The translations under genes and the position numbers were made by a program. From NCBI GenBank assembly GCA_017467705.1, contig JAFUSC010000103.1:1-48201 (forward strand): a stretch of DNA of 48,201 nucleotides. The letters are read 5' to 3'. The first letter of the stretch is position 1; every line of letters starts with the position of its first letter. Below are positions 31,948 to 39,474 of this stretch, one piece after another. Under the pieces are notes generated by a model. The model made no database searches and had not been told where the DNA came from. It worked only from the letters and a program-made list of their open reading frames with translations. The stretch is from Prevotella sp. GTDB lineage: Bacteria; Bacteroidota; Bacteroidia; Bacteroidales; Bacteroidaceae.

Positions 31948-33410
31948 CTCAGCTGTCCTGTGGCCTGTCGGTAGGCCGTTAGTTTGAGGTGGCAGTCAGC
32001 CATGGCGTCCACGCGGGCGTCGCAGGCCTGCTGATAAAGCAGCTGCGCCTCCAGCAGGTCCGTCATCTTCGACGTGCCGGCACGGTAGTAGTCACGGTTC
32101 AGGCGCAGGTTCTCCTCCGCCTGTTCCACACTGCGCTGGGCTATCTGCAGCTGCTGGCGGCTTTCCTGCACGTCGTTCCACGCCTTTTGCATGCGGATGC
32201 GCAACAGTTCGGCATTGTCGGCCAACTCGTCCTGCGCCTTCTGCAACTCAATCTTCTTACGCTTCATGGCATGCGACCCACCCCACCAGTCACTGATGGG
32301 AACGCTGACCGTGGCAAACACCATTCCAAATGACATGTTACGGTCCATCAGGTTATTGTAGTTATAACCTGCACCGACAGCCACCGACGGCAGCCTGCTG
32401 CCCAGCTCCATGCGCCGTTGCAGCTCAGCCGCCTCCACCTGTTTCTGCAACAGCTGGTATTCAGGGAGCAGACTCACGCCCGACTCTGAGAAAGCCTCCC
32501 TGTCGTCCCCCCCGAGTGAGAGCCCCCTCCCAACCTCCCCGAGGGGAGGCTTTGCTGCGCCAGAGTCAGGGACGACCACATTGAAAGAGTATCCACTCCA
32601 CTCTCTGCCGTAGGCTCCCCCCTCGCCCGTTGGAGAGGGGGCGGGGGTGAGGCCCGCATACTGCCCTAAGAGCATGCGGACAATCTGCATGCCATTCTGC
32701 AATTTCACCTTCTGGCTCTCCACCTCGTTCTGTCGCAGCTGCACCTGCAACAGGTCGTTGCGCATGGCTACGCCGGCACGGACAGCCACGTCCACATCCT
32801 TATGAATGTCGGCCAACAGCTCTTCAACAGCGCCGACGGTCTTCATCTTCTCTTCAAGTGACACCAACTGCCAATAGTACTGCTCCGTCTGCATCACCAC
32901 CTCGTTCTCCGACAACTGCAACTTCAGTCGGCTCACGTCCTCGCCGACCTTGGCCAGACGGTTGCCATTGACCATCTGGCCACCGGCAAAGACGGGCTGC
33001 ACCGCATTGATGCCTGCCAGCGTGCCGTTCTTCAGCATGCTGATGCTGATGGGACTGCTCAGCGCGGCCAAGGCCTCGGCAGGCAAGGTCTGCGCCAGCG
33101 TGGCTGCGAGCGACGACGGCAGATAGTCGCCGGGGTTGACATCGGTGGACACCAGATGTTTTGAGGCATTAAACCATGCCGCCGTCCCGCTGACCGTGGG
33201 GAAATACTTTGTGAACGCCTCGCGGCGCTGCTCGCTGGCAGCGGCGATGTCGTAACGCGCCGCCTGCACAGCGTTGTTATGCAGCAACGCTGAGTCTGTG
33301 AGCTGCCTGAGGGTGTAGGTCTGTGCTGTTGAAGGTAGACAGGTAAAAGGGTAAAAAAGCAAAACACCGATTACCCTACCCCAAACCTTGTTAATAACTC
33401 TTGCTTCCAT
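31944..33410 (-). CDS. TolC-family outer-membrane efflux protein
   Basis: This 488-residue protein has a signal peptide (residues 10-31, to STAQT) and two long helical repeats typical of the outer-membrane efflux family (TYTLRQLTDSALLHNNAVQAARYD; EENLRLNRDYYRAGTSKMTDLLEAQ). It forms the trimeric channel for the MFP-RND pump encoded upstream. Residues about 251-307, between the two halves, hold two GC-rich palindromic insertions (TPAPSPTGEGG; AAKPPLGEVGRGLSLGG). The hydrophobic part of the signal peptide (LLFYPFTCLPS) is encoded by an 8-bp array at 33335-33366. Confidence 0.9.
   Translation of the reverse strand: MEARVINKVWGRVIGVLLFYPFTCLPSTAQTYTLRQLTDSALLHNNAVQAARYDIAAASEQRREAFTKYFPTVSGTAAWFNASKHLVSTDVNPGDYLPSSLAATLAQTLPAEALAALSSPISISMLKNGTLAGINAVQPVFAGGQMVNGNRLAKVGEDVSRLKLQLSENEVVMQTEQYYWQLVSLEEKMKTVGAVEELLADIHKDVDVAVRAGVAMRNDLLQVQLRQNEVESQKVKLQNGMQIVRMLLGQYAGLTPAPSPTGEGGAYGREWSGYSFNVVVPDSGAAKPPLGEVGRGLSLGGDDREAFSESGVSLLPEYQLLQKQVEAAELQRRMELGSRLPSVAVGAGYNYNNLMDRNMSFGMVFATVSVPISDWWGGSHAMKRKKIELQKAQDELADNAELLRIRMQKAWNDVQESRQQLQIAQRSVEQAEENLRLNRDYYRAGTSKMTDLLEAQLLYQQACDARVDAMADCHLKLTAYRQATGQLR
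32489..32561. repeat. GC-rich palindromic element inside the OMF gene (larger copy)
   Basis: It contains CCCCGAGTGAG and the hairpin AACCTCCCCGAGGGGAGG, followed by CTTTGCTGCGCC. Its reverse complement starts GGCGCAGCAAAGCCTCCCCT. The copy in the acyl-CoA synthetase gene at about 40420 has the same sequence with one extra A, so the two share more than 25 bp. Confidence 0.82.
32612..32653. repeat. GC-rich palindromic element inside the OMF gene (single arm)
   Basis: GGCTCCCCCCTCGCCCGTTG followed by GAGAGGGGGCGGGGGTGAGG. This is one arm of the family found doubled at 18435-18588 and 15660-15758. It encodes TPAPSPTGEGG. Confidence 0.8.
33335..33366 (+). repeat. 8-bp array in the OMF signal-peptide region
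   Basis: Four octamers: GTAGACAG, GTAAAAGG, GTAAAAAA, GCAAAACA (plus strand). Read on the minus strand they encode the hydrophobic core of the signal peptide. Confidence 0.75.
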
Positions 33411-33417
33411 ATTCTTA

Positions 33418-33483
33418 TTTTTTTACTCTTTCACTTTTTTACTTTTACTCTTTTACCTTTTTACTTTTTTACCTTTTTACCTT
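33418..33483 (-). repeat. 8-bp array between the RND and OMF genes
   Basis: On the minus strand about eight units of GTAAAARR (mostly 8 bp, one of 6) run from the last codons of the RND gene (KGKKVKK-stop) to about 8 bp before the OMF ATG. The whole 50-bp intercistronic gap is repeat. Confidence 0.82.
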
Positions 33484-36400
33484 TCAAATTGACCTTCCAA
33501 TAAACGACGGGCAGCATAGTAACCACCATGATGAGTGAGCCGATGCCTCCGGCAAAGATGGTGACGCCCACGGGCATCCAGAACGACGACTGCGCAATGA
33601 TCATCGGCAACACACCGACAGCCGTCGTCGCCGTGGTCAGGAAGATGGGCACCATGCGCCGCTTGCCAGCTTCGTAGGCGGCCTGGCGCACTGCCTCGTT
33701 GTGTAGTTCATAGTTCATAGTGCATAGTTCATAGTTGGACTGCGCACCATCCTTTTGCGATGAAGCGCTCGGCTCTGTCGCTTGGCTTTGCCAAGAACTA
33801 TGAACTATGAATTGTGAACTATGAACTAAGTTGTTCGCATGTTCCAAGATGAGTATCTCATTACGCATGATCATACCCATCAGCGTGATAAGCCCGAAGA
33901 TGCTGGTCAGTCCGAGGGCGCGGTCCATCAGCCCGAGGCCAATCAGTGCACCGGGAATCATCAGCCCGAGGGCAGCCATGCAAATAGTGGTAATGCCGTA
34001 CTTCTTGAAGTTGAACAACAGGAAGAAGAACACGATAATCATGGCAACGACGATGCCACCGATTATCTGCGGCATGGCCTCATCGCCATATTCAATCTCG
34101 CCGCCCACTTCACTGCGCACGCCCTCAGGCAACGGTATTTCCTGCTGCATGATTTCAGCAATGCGCTGCTCCACGGGAGCCGTATAGACGCCCTGTGCAA
34201 ACTGTGCCGTCACTGTGATGCAGCGCTCGCCGCCACGGTGCACGATGCGGCTCTCGCTCCACTGGGGGCTGACCTTTGCCACCTGACGTAACGGCACCGT
34301 CGTGTTCGAGTTGTTCAGCGCGGCTGATGCCATGCTGACGGGCGTGGCAACGCCGATGTTCTCAATGTCGGAGAACGTCATGTCACTGTCGTCCTTCACC
34401 ACGATGGGCAGTTCGTAGTTACCCTTCCACAGCTGACCGACACGCAGGTCGTTGGTGGTGGCGCTGAGGGCTAAGGCTGCCGTGGTGCGTGTGATGCCCA
34501 GCTGGGCTGACGCAACGGGGTCGAGCTCGACATTGATCAGCGGGAAAGGCTCATTATAATCCGTGTGCACCCACTCCAGCTCCGGCATCTGGCGCATGCG
34601 TTCCATCAGCCGTTCAGCCACCACATGCAGCGAGTCGAGGTCGTCACCATAGAAGCGGTACTCCAGTTCGTTGACTTCCAGATAGTCAAGCCGTTTGAAC
34701 TTGACGTATGCATCAGGGAACGACTCACTGAGCTGTGGCTGATACTGTGCCAACAGCTCAAGCGTAGCCTTGTCGCTCTCGGTGTTGACGATGAACTGGG
34801 CGTAGTTGCGGCCCGCCATCTGCGGTGCGTAGGCATCCATGAAACGGGGCGACGAACAGCCGATGAAACCGGTGATGCCGGTGATGCGCTCGTCGTGCGC
34901 CAAGACGTGGCGAACAGAATCTGCCACCACTGTGGTCTCAGTCAGTCCCTTGCCGTCAGGCAGGAAGATTTCCACGGCAAACTGGTCGCGGTCAGCATAG
35001 GGGAAGAGGCGTATCTTCAGCGTAGGGGCAATGAGCGTGGACAGTGCTATGACGCCCAGTCCGCCGACGATGGTCAGCCACGGATGAGCAAACGTCCATT
35101 CGAGCACACGGTTGTAAGTCTGCTGCACCCAGCCGACCAGCCCACCCCCAGCCCCTCCTGAGGGGAGGGGAGTTGGATTACCTGTATCAGCTGAAGAACC
35201 ATCTAAGCTCCCCTCCCTTGGGGAGGGGTTGGGAGTGGGCTTTTTGATAATCAGCACTTCCAAGAAAGGTATGACGGTCACGGCTAAGATGAGCGACACC
35301 ATGAGATTGATGGTGATAGTCCACGGGAAGTCACGCAGGGCATCGTGGAACGTGCCCTTCATGGTCAGCAGGAACGGGAAGAAGATGGCACAGATGCAGA
35401 CGGTGGCCAGCATCATCGGCATGAAGTACTGACGGGCGGACGCTATGGCAGCCACCTTCGGCTCGTAGTCTTTGCCAAGGTATTCCAGATAACCGTCAAT
35501 GACGACGATGCTGTTGTCGACGATCATACCCAACACGACAATGAGCGCCGCCAGCGTGACGATGTTCAGTTCAATGCCTGCCATATACATGATGGCCACG
35601 CTGACGAAGGTGCTGAGCGGGATGGTGATGGCTGCCACGATGGCCGACCGCAGGGGGAACAGCACCATCATGACAAGGATGATGACAATCATGGAGATGA
35701 TCAGGTCACGCAGAAACGAACTGACGCTCAGTGCCACCACCTTGGGCTTATCGGCAATGCGGGTGATGTGCACGTCGTCAGGCAGTTCTTCTGCTATAAA
35801 ACTGCTAAGCACGCTTTCCACCTCTTCGCCGTACTGCACCACGTTGTTGCCGGGCGTCATTTCCATTGACAGCAGCACACAGGGGTGCCCGTCCTGCTCG
35901 ATGCGTCCGCTCATGGTGTCGTATTCGCGCACCACACGGGCCACGTCGCGCACACGGACTACCTTGCCCGTCTGCGGGTCGCTGAAGATAATCTGGTTGG
36001 CAATCTCCTCTTCGTTGTTTTCCGCAGCCGCAATGTGGATGGGCACCTGCTGGTCAGCATCACTGATGCTACCGCTCATGGTGGTGATGCCTTGTGCCTG
36101 CAAGCGGCTGAAGAGTATCTGCTGGCCGATGCCGTAGGCTTGCAACCGCTGGCGATCGACGTAGAGTGATATCTGCTCCTTCTGTTCGCCGTAGAGCTTG
36201 ACGTTAGCCACTGACGGGATGCGGCGCAGACGGTCACTGAGTCGGTCGCTATAGTCCTTCAGCTCACGATAGCTGCGCTCAGCACTCTCAATGGCAATGA
36301 GCAGCGCCGACGTGTTGCCGAAGTCGTCGTTCACCACAATGGCCAGCACCCCCGACGGCAGCTGTCCCTTAAAGACGTTCAGGCCGTGCTTCAGCTTGCT

Positions 36401-36784
36401 CCACACCTCGTCTTTGTTGTTCACGTCGTCGTTCAGCTTCACCATCACGATGCACATGCCGTTCTGCGACGTGGTGGTGGTCTTGACGCGGTTGACCTCA
36501 CCATACGTGAAAAGGTAACGCTCCAAGGGACGCGCCACCTGCTGCTCCACTTCCTCGGTGGTGGCACCGGGATAGACGGCAACGACTACACCCTGCCTGA
36601 TGGTGGTATGCGGAAATTCGACCTTCGGCATGACATACATGCCGTAGATGCCCATCACGAACAGAATAACGATGATGAGCAGTGTGATGGAATAGTGCTC
36701 CAACGGCCACTTGAGCCAACCTAAGCCCCCTAAGTTAGGGGGTTGGGGGTCTGAACCCGCGTTTTTATAATTCTTATTTTCCAT
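33461..36784 (-). CDS. RND-family efflux transporter, inner-membrane pump (HAE1-type)
   Basis: This 1107-residue RND pump has 12 transmembrane segments and two large periplasmic loops. Family features include PHTTIRQGVVVAVYPGATTEEVEQQV near residue 55, ALIVVLGMIVDNSIVVIDGYLEY in TM4 with the proton-relay Asp, and GLITLMGMIMRNEILILEHAN near 965-985. It drives proton-coupled export through the MFP and TolC partners. Length exceeds the usual 1020-1050 because of three in-frame repeat insertions: residues 9-21 (PQPPNLGGLGW), 515-548 (TPNPSPREGS to GGAGGG) and about 985-1027 (VHSSQFIVHSS to NYELCTMNYEL). All are near the N-terminus or on cytoplasmic loops. Confidence 0.93.
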   Translation of the reverse strand: MENKNYKNAGSDPQPPNLGGLGWLKWPLEHYSITLLIIVILFVMGIYGMYVMPKVEFPHTTIRQGVVVAVYPGATTEEVEQQVARPLERYLFTYGEVNRVKTTTTSQNGMCIVMVKLNDDVNNKDEVWSKLKHGLNVFKGQLPSGVLAIVVNDDFGNTSALLIAIESAERSYRELKDYSDRLSDRLRRIPSVANVKLYGEQKEQISLYVDRQRLQAYGIGQQILFSRLQAQGITTMSGSISDADQQVPIHIAAAENNEEEIANQIIFSDPQTGKVVRVRDVARVVREYDTMSGRIEQDGHPCVLLSMEMTPGNNVVQYGEEVESVLSSFIAEELPDDVHITRIADKPKVVALSVSSFLRDLIISMIVIILVMMVLFPLRSAIVAAITIPLSTFVSVAIMYMAGIELNIVTLAALIVVLGMIVDNSIVVIDGYLEYLGKDYEPKVAAIASARQYFMPMMLATVCICAIFFPFLLTMKGTFHDALRDFPWTITINLMVSLILAVTVIPFLEVLIIKKPTPNPSPREGSLDGSSADTGNPTPLPSGGAGGGLVGWVQQTYNRVLEWTFAHPWLTIVGGLGVIALSTLIAPTLKIRLFPYADRDQFAVEIFLPDGKGLTETTVVADSVRHVLAHDERITGITGFIGCSSPRFMDAYAPQMAGRNYAQFIVNTESDKATLELLAQYQPQLSESFPDAYVKFKRLDYLEVNELEYRFYGDDLDSLHVVAERLMERMRQMPELEWVHTDYNEPFPLINVELDPVASAQLGITRTTAALALSATTNDLRVGQLWKGNYELPIVVKDDSDMTFSDIENIGVATPVSMASAALNNSNTTVPLRQVAKVSPQWSESRIVHRGGERCITVTAQFAQGVYTAPVEQRIAEIMQQEIPLPEGVRSEVGGEIEYGDEAMPQIIGGIVVAMIIVFFFLLFNFKKYGITTICMAALGLMIPGALIGLGLMDRALGLTSIFGLITLMGMIMRNEILILEHANNLVHSSQFIVHSSWQSQATEPSASSQKDGAQSNYELCTMNYELHNEAVRQAAYEAGKRRMVPIFLTTATTAVGVLPMIIAQSSFWMPVGVTIFAGGIGSLIMVVTMLPVVYWKVNLKGKKVKK
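33706..33826. repeat. Inverted pair of 7-bp arrays inside the RND gene
   Basis: Four GTTCATA-type heptamers (33706-33733) are matched by four inverted TATGAAC-type heptamers (33799-33826). The spacer holds CGCTCGGCTCTGTCGCTTGG and CTTTGCCAAGAAC, also found at about 36832-36865. The element lies in a loop near the end of the transporter. Confidence 0.88.
35140..35240. repeat. Inverted pair of GC-rich palindromes (REPIN-like) inside the RND gene
   Basis: Two 35-bp arms, 35140-35174 (GCCCACCCCCAGCCCCTCCT...) and 35206-35240 (...GGGGTTGGGAGTGGGC), are inverted copies with a 31-bp spacer. Each arm also contains an internal hairpin. In frame, they add about 34 residues in a cytoplasmic loop. Confidence 0.9.
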
Positions 36785-36876
36785 ACTTGTTTCTTTGTTA
36801 CGACAGGGGCTTGTTCAGACCCCCATCCCCCTCGCTCGGCCTTGCCGCTTGGCTTGTCCAAGAACTTAGGGGGCTA
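36721..36876. repeat. Inverted palindrome pair spanning the RND translation start
   Basis: The left copy (36721-36756) reads TAAGCCCCCTAAGTTAGGGG then GTTGGGGGTCTGAAC. The right copy (36814-36876) is inverted and carries a 30-bp-class extra module in its hairpin loop. The RND ATG (36782-36784) lies in the 57-bp spacer, and the MFP stop codon TAG (36874-36876) lies in the right end. Confidence 0.85.
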
Positions 36877-37917
36877 AAAAACCACCCTCGTCCCTTCACT
36901 CAGCTTCTGATACCCCTCGGTGACTATGCGCTGGCTGCCGCTGACACCGCTGTTGACGGTGACGCGGTTTCCCTGCGTGGCACCGAGGGTGACAGCGGTG
37001 CGGTGAGCCGTGCTGTCCTGTGCGACGGTCCACACAAAGAGTGTGCCGTCAGCCCGGCGCTGCACAGCCGTCACGGGCACCGTCACTTCAGGTGCTGCCG
37101 ACGGCGACGAGGCGGCAGAGGCTACGGAGGAGGCTCCGAACCGAACGGAGGCCACCATGCCCGGCAGCAGCTGACGGTCGCCGTTTGCCACGTTGATGCG
37201 CACGTCGTAGGTGTGCGTCAGCGCGTCGGCCTGCACGCCTTTCTCTATTTTCCCGCCGTCGTAGCTGCGGTCAATGGCCTCCACCCTGATGACGGACGAC
37301 GTCAGCGGCTGCACACGGCTGACCTCCGTCTCAGGCACGGCGACCTTCACCTTGACGCTGCTGATGTCAAGGATGGTCACCACGGCCTGCGAAGGCAGGG
37401 CGGTCTCCCCTGCCCCTATGAACTTCTTGCCGATGACGCCGCTGACAGGAGCCACGAGACGACAGTCAGACAGATTCTTACGTGCCACCTCCAGCTGCGA
37501 CTTGGCCTGCGCCACCTTGCTTTGTATTTCCACCCACTGCACCTCAGGCAGCGAACCGTTGTCGTGCAACATGCGGTAACGCTCCAGCGCATCGTTGGCC
37601 TGCGTCATCTGTGCTTCGGCACCGCTCATCAGGTTACGCGCCTGCGTGTCGTCCATGACAGCCAACAGCTGTCCGCGGCTGACCGCCTGTCCCTCACTGA
37701 CCAGCACGCGGCGCACCACGCCCATGCCCGTGAAACTGACGGCCGTGGCCTCACGCTCCTCTACGATGCCTACATAGCTCTGCCCGCCGTCAGCGGCAGA
37801 TGCTGATACCACCTCTGTCTGCACCCGCGTGGGCGACTTGGCTTCACGCGCCTTGTTCTCACTGCAACTGCACACGACCAACAGGGCCGACAGCAGTCCT
37901 AAAACACTTCTTTTCAT
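36874..37917 (-). CDS. RND efflux periplasmic adaptor (membrane fusion protein)
   Basis: This 347-residue lipoprotein bridges the RND pump and the TolC channel. The start is placed at 37917: an upstream in-frame ATG overlaps the promoter, and this one begins MKRSVLGLLSALLVVCSC, a signal peptide with a lipobox. HlyD/AcrA-type features are GVVRRVLVSEGQAVSRGQLLAVMDD (lipoyl half-motif), a helical hairpin around QTQANDALERYRML, and CRLVAPVSGVIGKKFIGAGE (second lipoyl half). A beta-barrel and membrane-proximal domain follow. It is the first gene of the efflux operon and divergent from an AraC-type regulator. Confidence 0.92.
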   Translation of the reverse strand: MKRSVLGLLSALLVVCSCSENKAREAKSPTRVQTEVVSASAADGGQSYVGIVEEREATAVSFTGMGVVRRVLVSEGQAVSRGQLLAVMDDTQARNLMSGAEAQMTQANDALERYRMLHDNGSLPEVQWVEIQSKVAQAKSQLEVARKNLSDCRLVAPVSGVIGKKFIGAGETALPSQAVVTILDISSVKVKVAVPETEVSRVQPLTSSVIRVEAIDRSYDGGKIEKGVQADALTHTYDVRINVANGDRQLLPGMVASVRFGASSVASAASSPSAAPEVTVPVTAVQRRADGTLFVWTVAQDSTAHRTAVTLGATQGNRVTVNSGVSGSQRIVTEGYQKLSEGTRVVF

Positions 37918-37940
37918 CGTTCTTTGATTGATTTTGGCTG

Positions 37941-37948
37941 CAAAAGTA
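37941..37948 (-). promoter_or_regulatory. -7 box TACTTTTG for the efflux operon
   Basis: The plus strand reads CAAAAGTA. It lies 24 bp before the MFP ATG at 37917. The 120 bp up to the divergent AraC-gene -7 box is the likely place for regulator binding sites. Confidence 0.75.
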
Positions 37949-38068
37949 GTGGAAATTTCCCTAAACGACATGTCCTATTCAGCGCAACATACCGCCATTT
38001 TTTCCTTAAAGTGACAAAATAACGTACAAAACATGCCAAAAGGAACATCCGCTTTCGCAGGAAATGCG

Positions 38069-38076
38069 TAACTTTG
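38069..38076 (+). promoter_or_regulatory. -7 box TAACTTTG for the AraC-type gene
   Basis: TAACTTTG matches TAnnTTTG. It overlaps the in-frame ATG at 38064, which argues for the downstream start at 38100. Confidence 0.72.
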
Positions 38077-38099
38077 CATCCGAAATCAAACATACACGT

Positions 38100-38984
38100 A
38101 TGCAACAAGAAGAGATTACCCTACAGACACTGACCGACAGCGAGGACATCAACATCGGCTACTCTGACAATGACATCGTGGTGGTGGACAGCATCCAGCA
38201 GTTTACCGAAATCAACGCCGCCCACGTCTCCATGAGCGCCATTGCCATCTGCACCTGCGGGCGCGTTCAAGGATACATGAACGGGCACCCCATAGAGCTG
38301 CGACAGAATCAGGTGGGAGTGATTCCGACTAACGCGATGGTGACCGACCTGATGATCAGTCCTGACTTCAACCTGAAGGCCATGTTCTTCACCAACCAGA
38401 TTATACAGAGCTTCCTGCGCGAGAAGATGAGCGTGTGGAATGAGATGATGTACGTCCAACGGATGCACATCATCACGCTCAACGAAGACGAAATGCGCTT
38501 CTACACGCACTTCTACGACATGCTGCGGCTCTGCTTCGAGTATGGCAAGGACAACCCTTACAACAATGACGTCATCAAGTCGCTGCTGCGCTGCGCCGTG
38601 CTGGCACTCTGCGGCGCCATGAAACAGATGCTGCCAGAAGACACATCCATAGCTGAGACCAAGTCGGTGGATAACCACTTCCAGCGCTTTCTCGACCTGC
38701 TCAGCCAGAGCAAGGTGAAGCACCGCAAGGTGGAGGCTTACGCCAGCGAGCTCTGCATATCGCCCAAATATCTGTCGGTCATCTGCAAGAAACATTCGGG
38801 CAAGACGGCCAACGAGTGGATTGCGGAGCACGTGCAGGAAGACATACGCTACTACCTGTGCCACACCGACCTGAGCGTGAAGCAGGTCAGCTACCGGCTG
38901 GGGTTCCCCAACCCGTCGTTTTTCGGTAAGTACGTGAAAGAGCACTTCGGCCTGACGCCGACGCAACTGCGCAAAAGCAAATAA
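38100..38984 (+). CDS. AraC-family transcriptional regulator
   Basis: This 294-residue regulator has an N-terminal cupin-like sensing domain (residues 20-115; AICTCGRVQGYMNGHPIELRQNQVGVIPT). A C-terminal double helix-turn-helix (residues 190-290) has YASELCISPKYLSVICKKHSGKTANEWI and VSYRLGFPNPSFFGKYVKEHFGLTPTQLR, the AraC/XylS signature. It is divergently transcribed from the MFP-RND-OMF-MATE operon with a 182-bp intergenic region. Regulation of that operon, in response to an exported compound, is the natural inference. The start at 38100 is chosen because the upstream ATG lies in the promoter. Confidence 0.9.
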   Translation: MQQEEITLQTLTDSEDINIGYSDNDIVVVDSIQQFTEINAAHVSMSAIAICTCGRVQGYMNGHPIELRQNQVGVIPTNAMVTDLMISPDFNLKAMFFTNQIIQSFLREKMSVWNEMMYVQRMHIITLNEDEMRFYTHFYDMLRLCFEYGKDNPYNNDVIKSLLRCAVLALCGAMKQMLPEDTSIAETKSVDNHFQRFLDLLSQSKVKHRKVEAYASELCISPKYLSVICKKHSGKTANEWIAEHVQEDIRYYLCHTDLSVKQVSYRLGFPNPSFFGKYVKEHFGLTPTQLRKSK

Positions 38985-39104
38985 TGTGCCAGTTTGTTCA
39001 CGATGCCGGGATTTAACATTTGGCGGTCAATTTATTAACACGGAGAAGGGCCTCGTTCTGAAAAAAAGTTCTTTCGCCGCCAAATACGCGAATTTTGAGC
39101 CACT

Positions 39105-39310
39105 TTGTAAGTCGCTGATAATCAATACTAAACGAAAAAGAGCGATTTTTCTCCTTGCAAAACACGCCGTTTCAGGTGGCCAAACGCACCGTTTCAGGTG
39201 ATGAAACGCGCCGTTTTGCGATGCGAAACGCGGCGTTTTGCGAGCTGAAACATGCCGTTTCGCACGTCGGGAGCCGCCGGTTCACGACCCGAGAACCGGC
39301 AGCTCTCGCT
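39105..39310 (+). repeat. 22-bp tandem array, GAAACGCGCCG type
   Basis: Seven contiguous 22-bp units start at 39157, 39179, 39201, 39223, 39245, 39267 and 39289. Cores include GAAACGCGCCGTTTTGCG, and the last unit reads GAGAACCGGCAGCTCTC, like the 29.2-kb array. Each has a small dyad (AAAC / GTTT). A leading unit at 39105 (TGTAAGTCGCTGATAATCA) shares GCTGATAATCA with the first unit of the 17.1-kb array. The array fills much of the 490-bp gap between the AraC gene and the acyl-CoA synthetase gene. Confidence 0.9.
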
Positions 39311-39319
39311 CAAACTATA

Positions 39320-39327
39320 TAGTTTTG
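39320..39327 (+). promoter_or_regulatory. Possible -7 box TAGTTTTG for the acyl-CoA synthetase gene
   Basis: TAGTTTTG fits TAnnTTTG and lies 10 bp past the 22-bp array. A second candidate, TACCTTAG at 39441-39448, has one mismatch and is closer to the ATG at 39475. Confidence 0.45.
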
Positions 39328-39474
39328 CATCACTGTTGAATTGTGGTTACACCAAAAATCCCGGAGAAAATTTGCCCCGAAATTTAACTCAATTAACAGA
39401 AATTCACAGTACCAATGACTGCTGGTTCATATTTTTTTTGTACCTTAGCGGCCAAAACAGAGATTATTCGACCT

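Noticed and set aside
36787-37806. 339-residue open frame antisense to the MFP gene
   Set aside because: Runs opposite a clear membrane fusion protein and shows no family signature.
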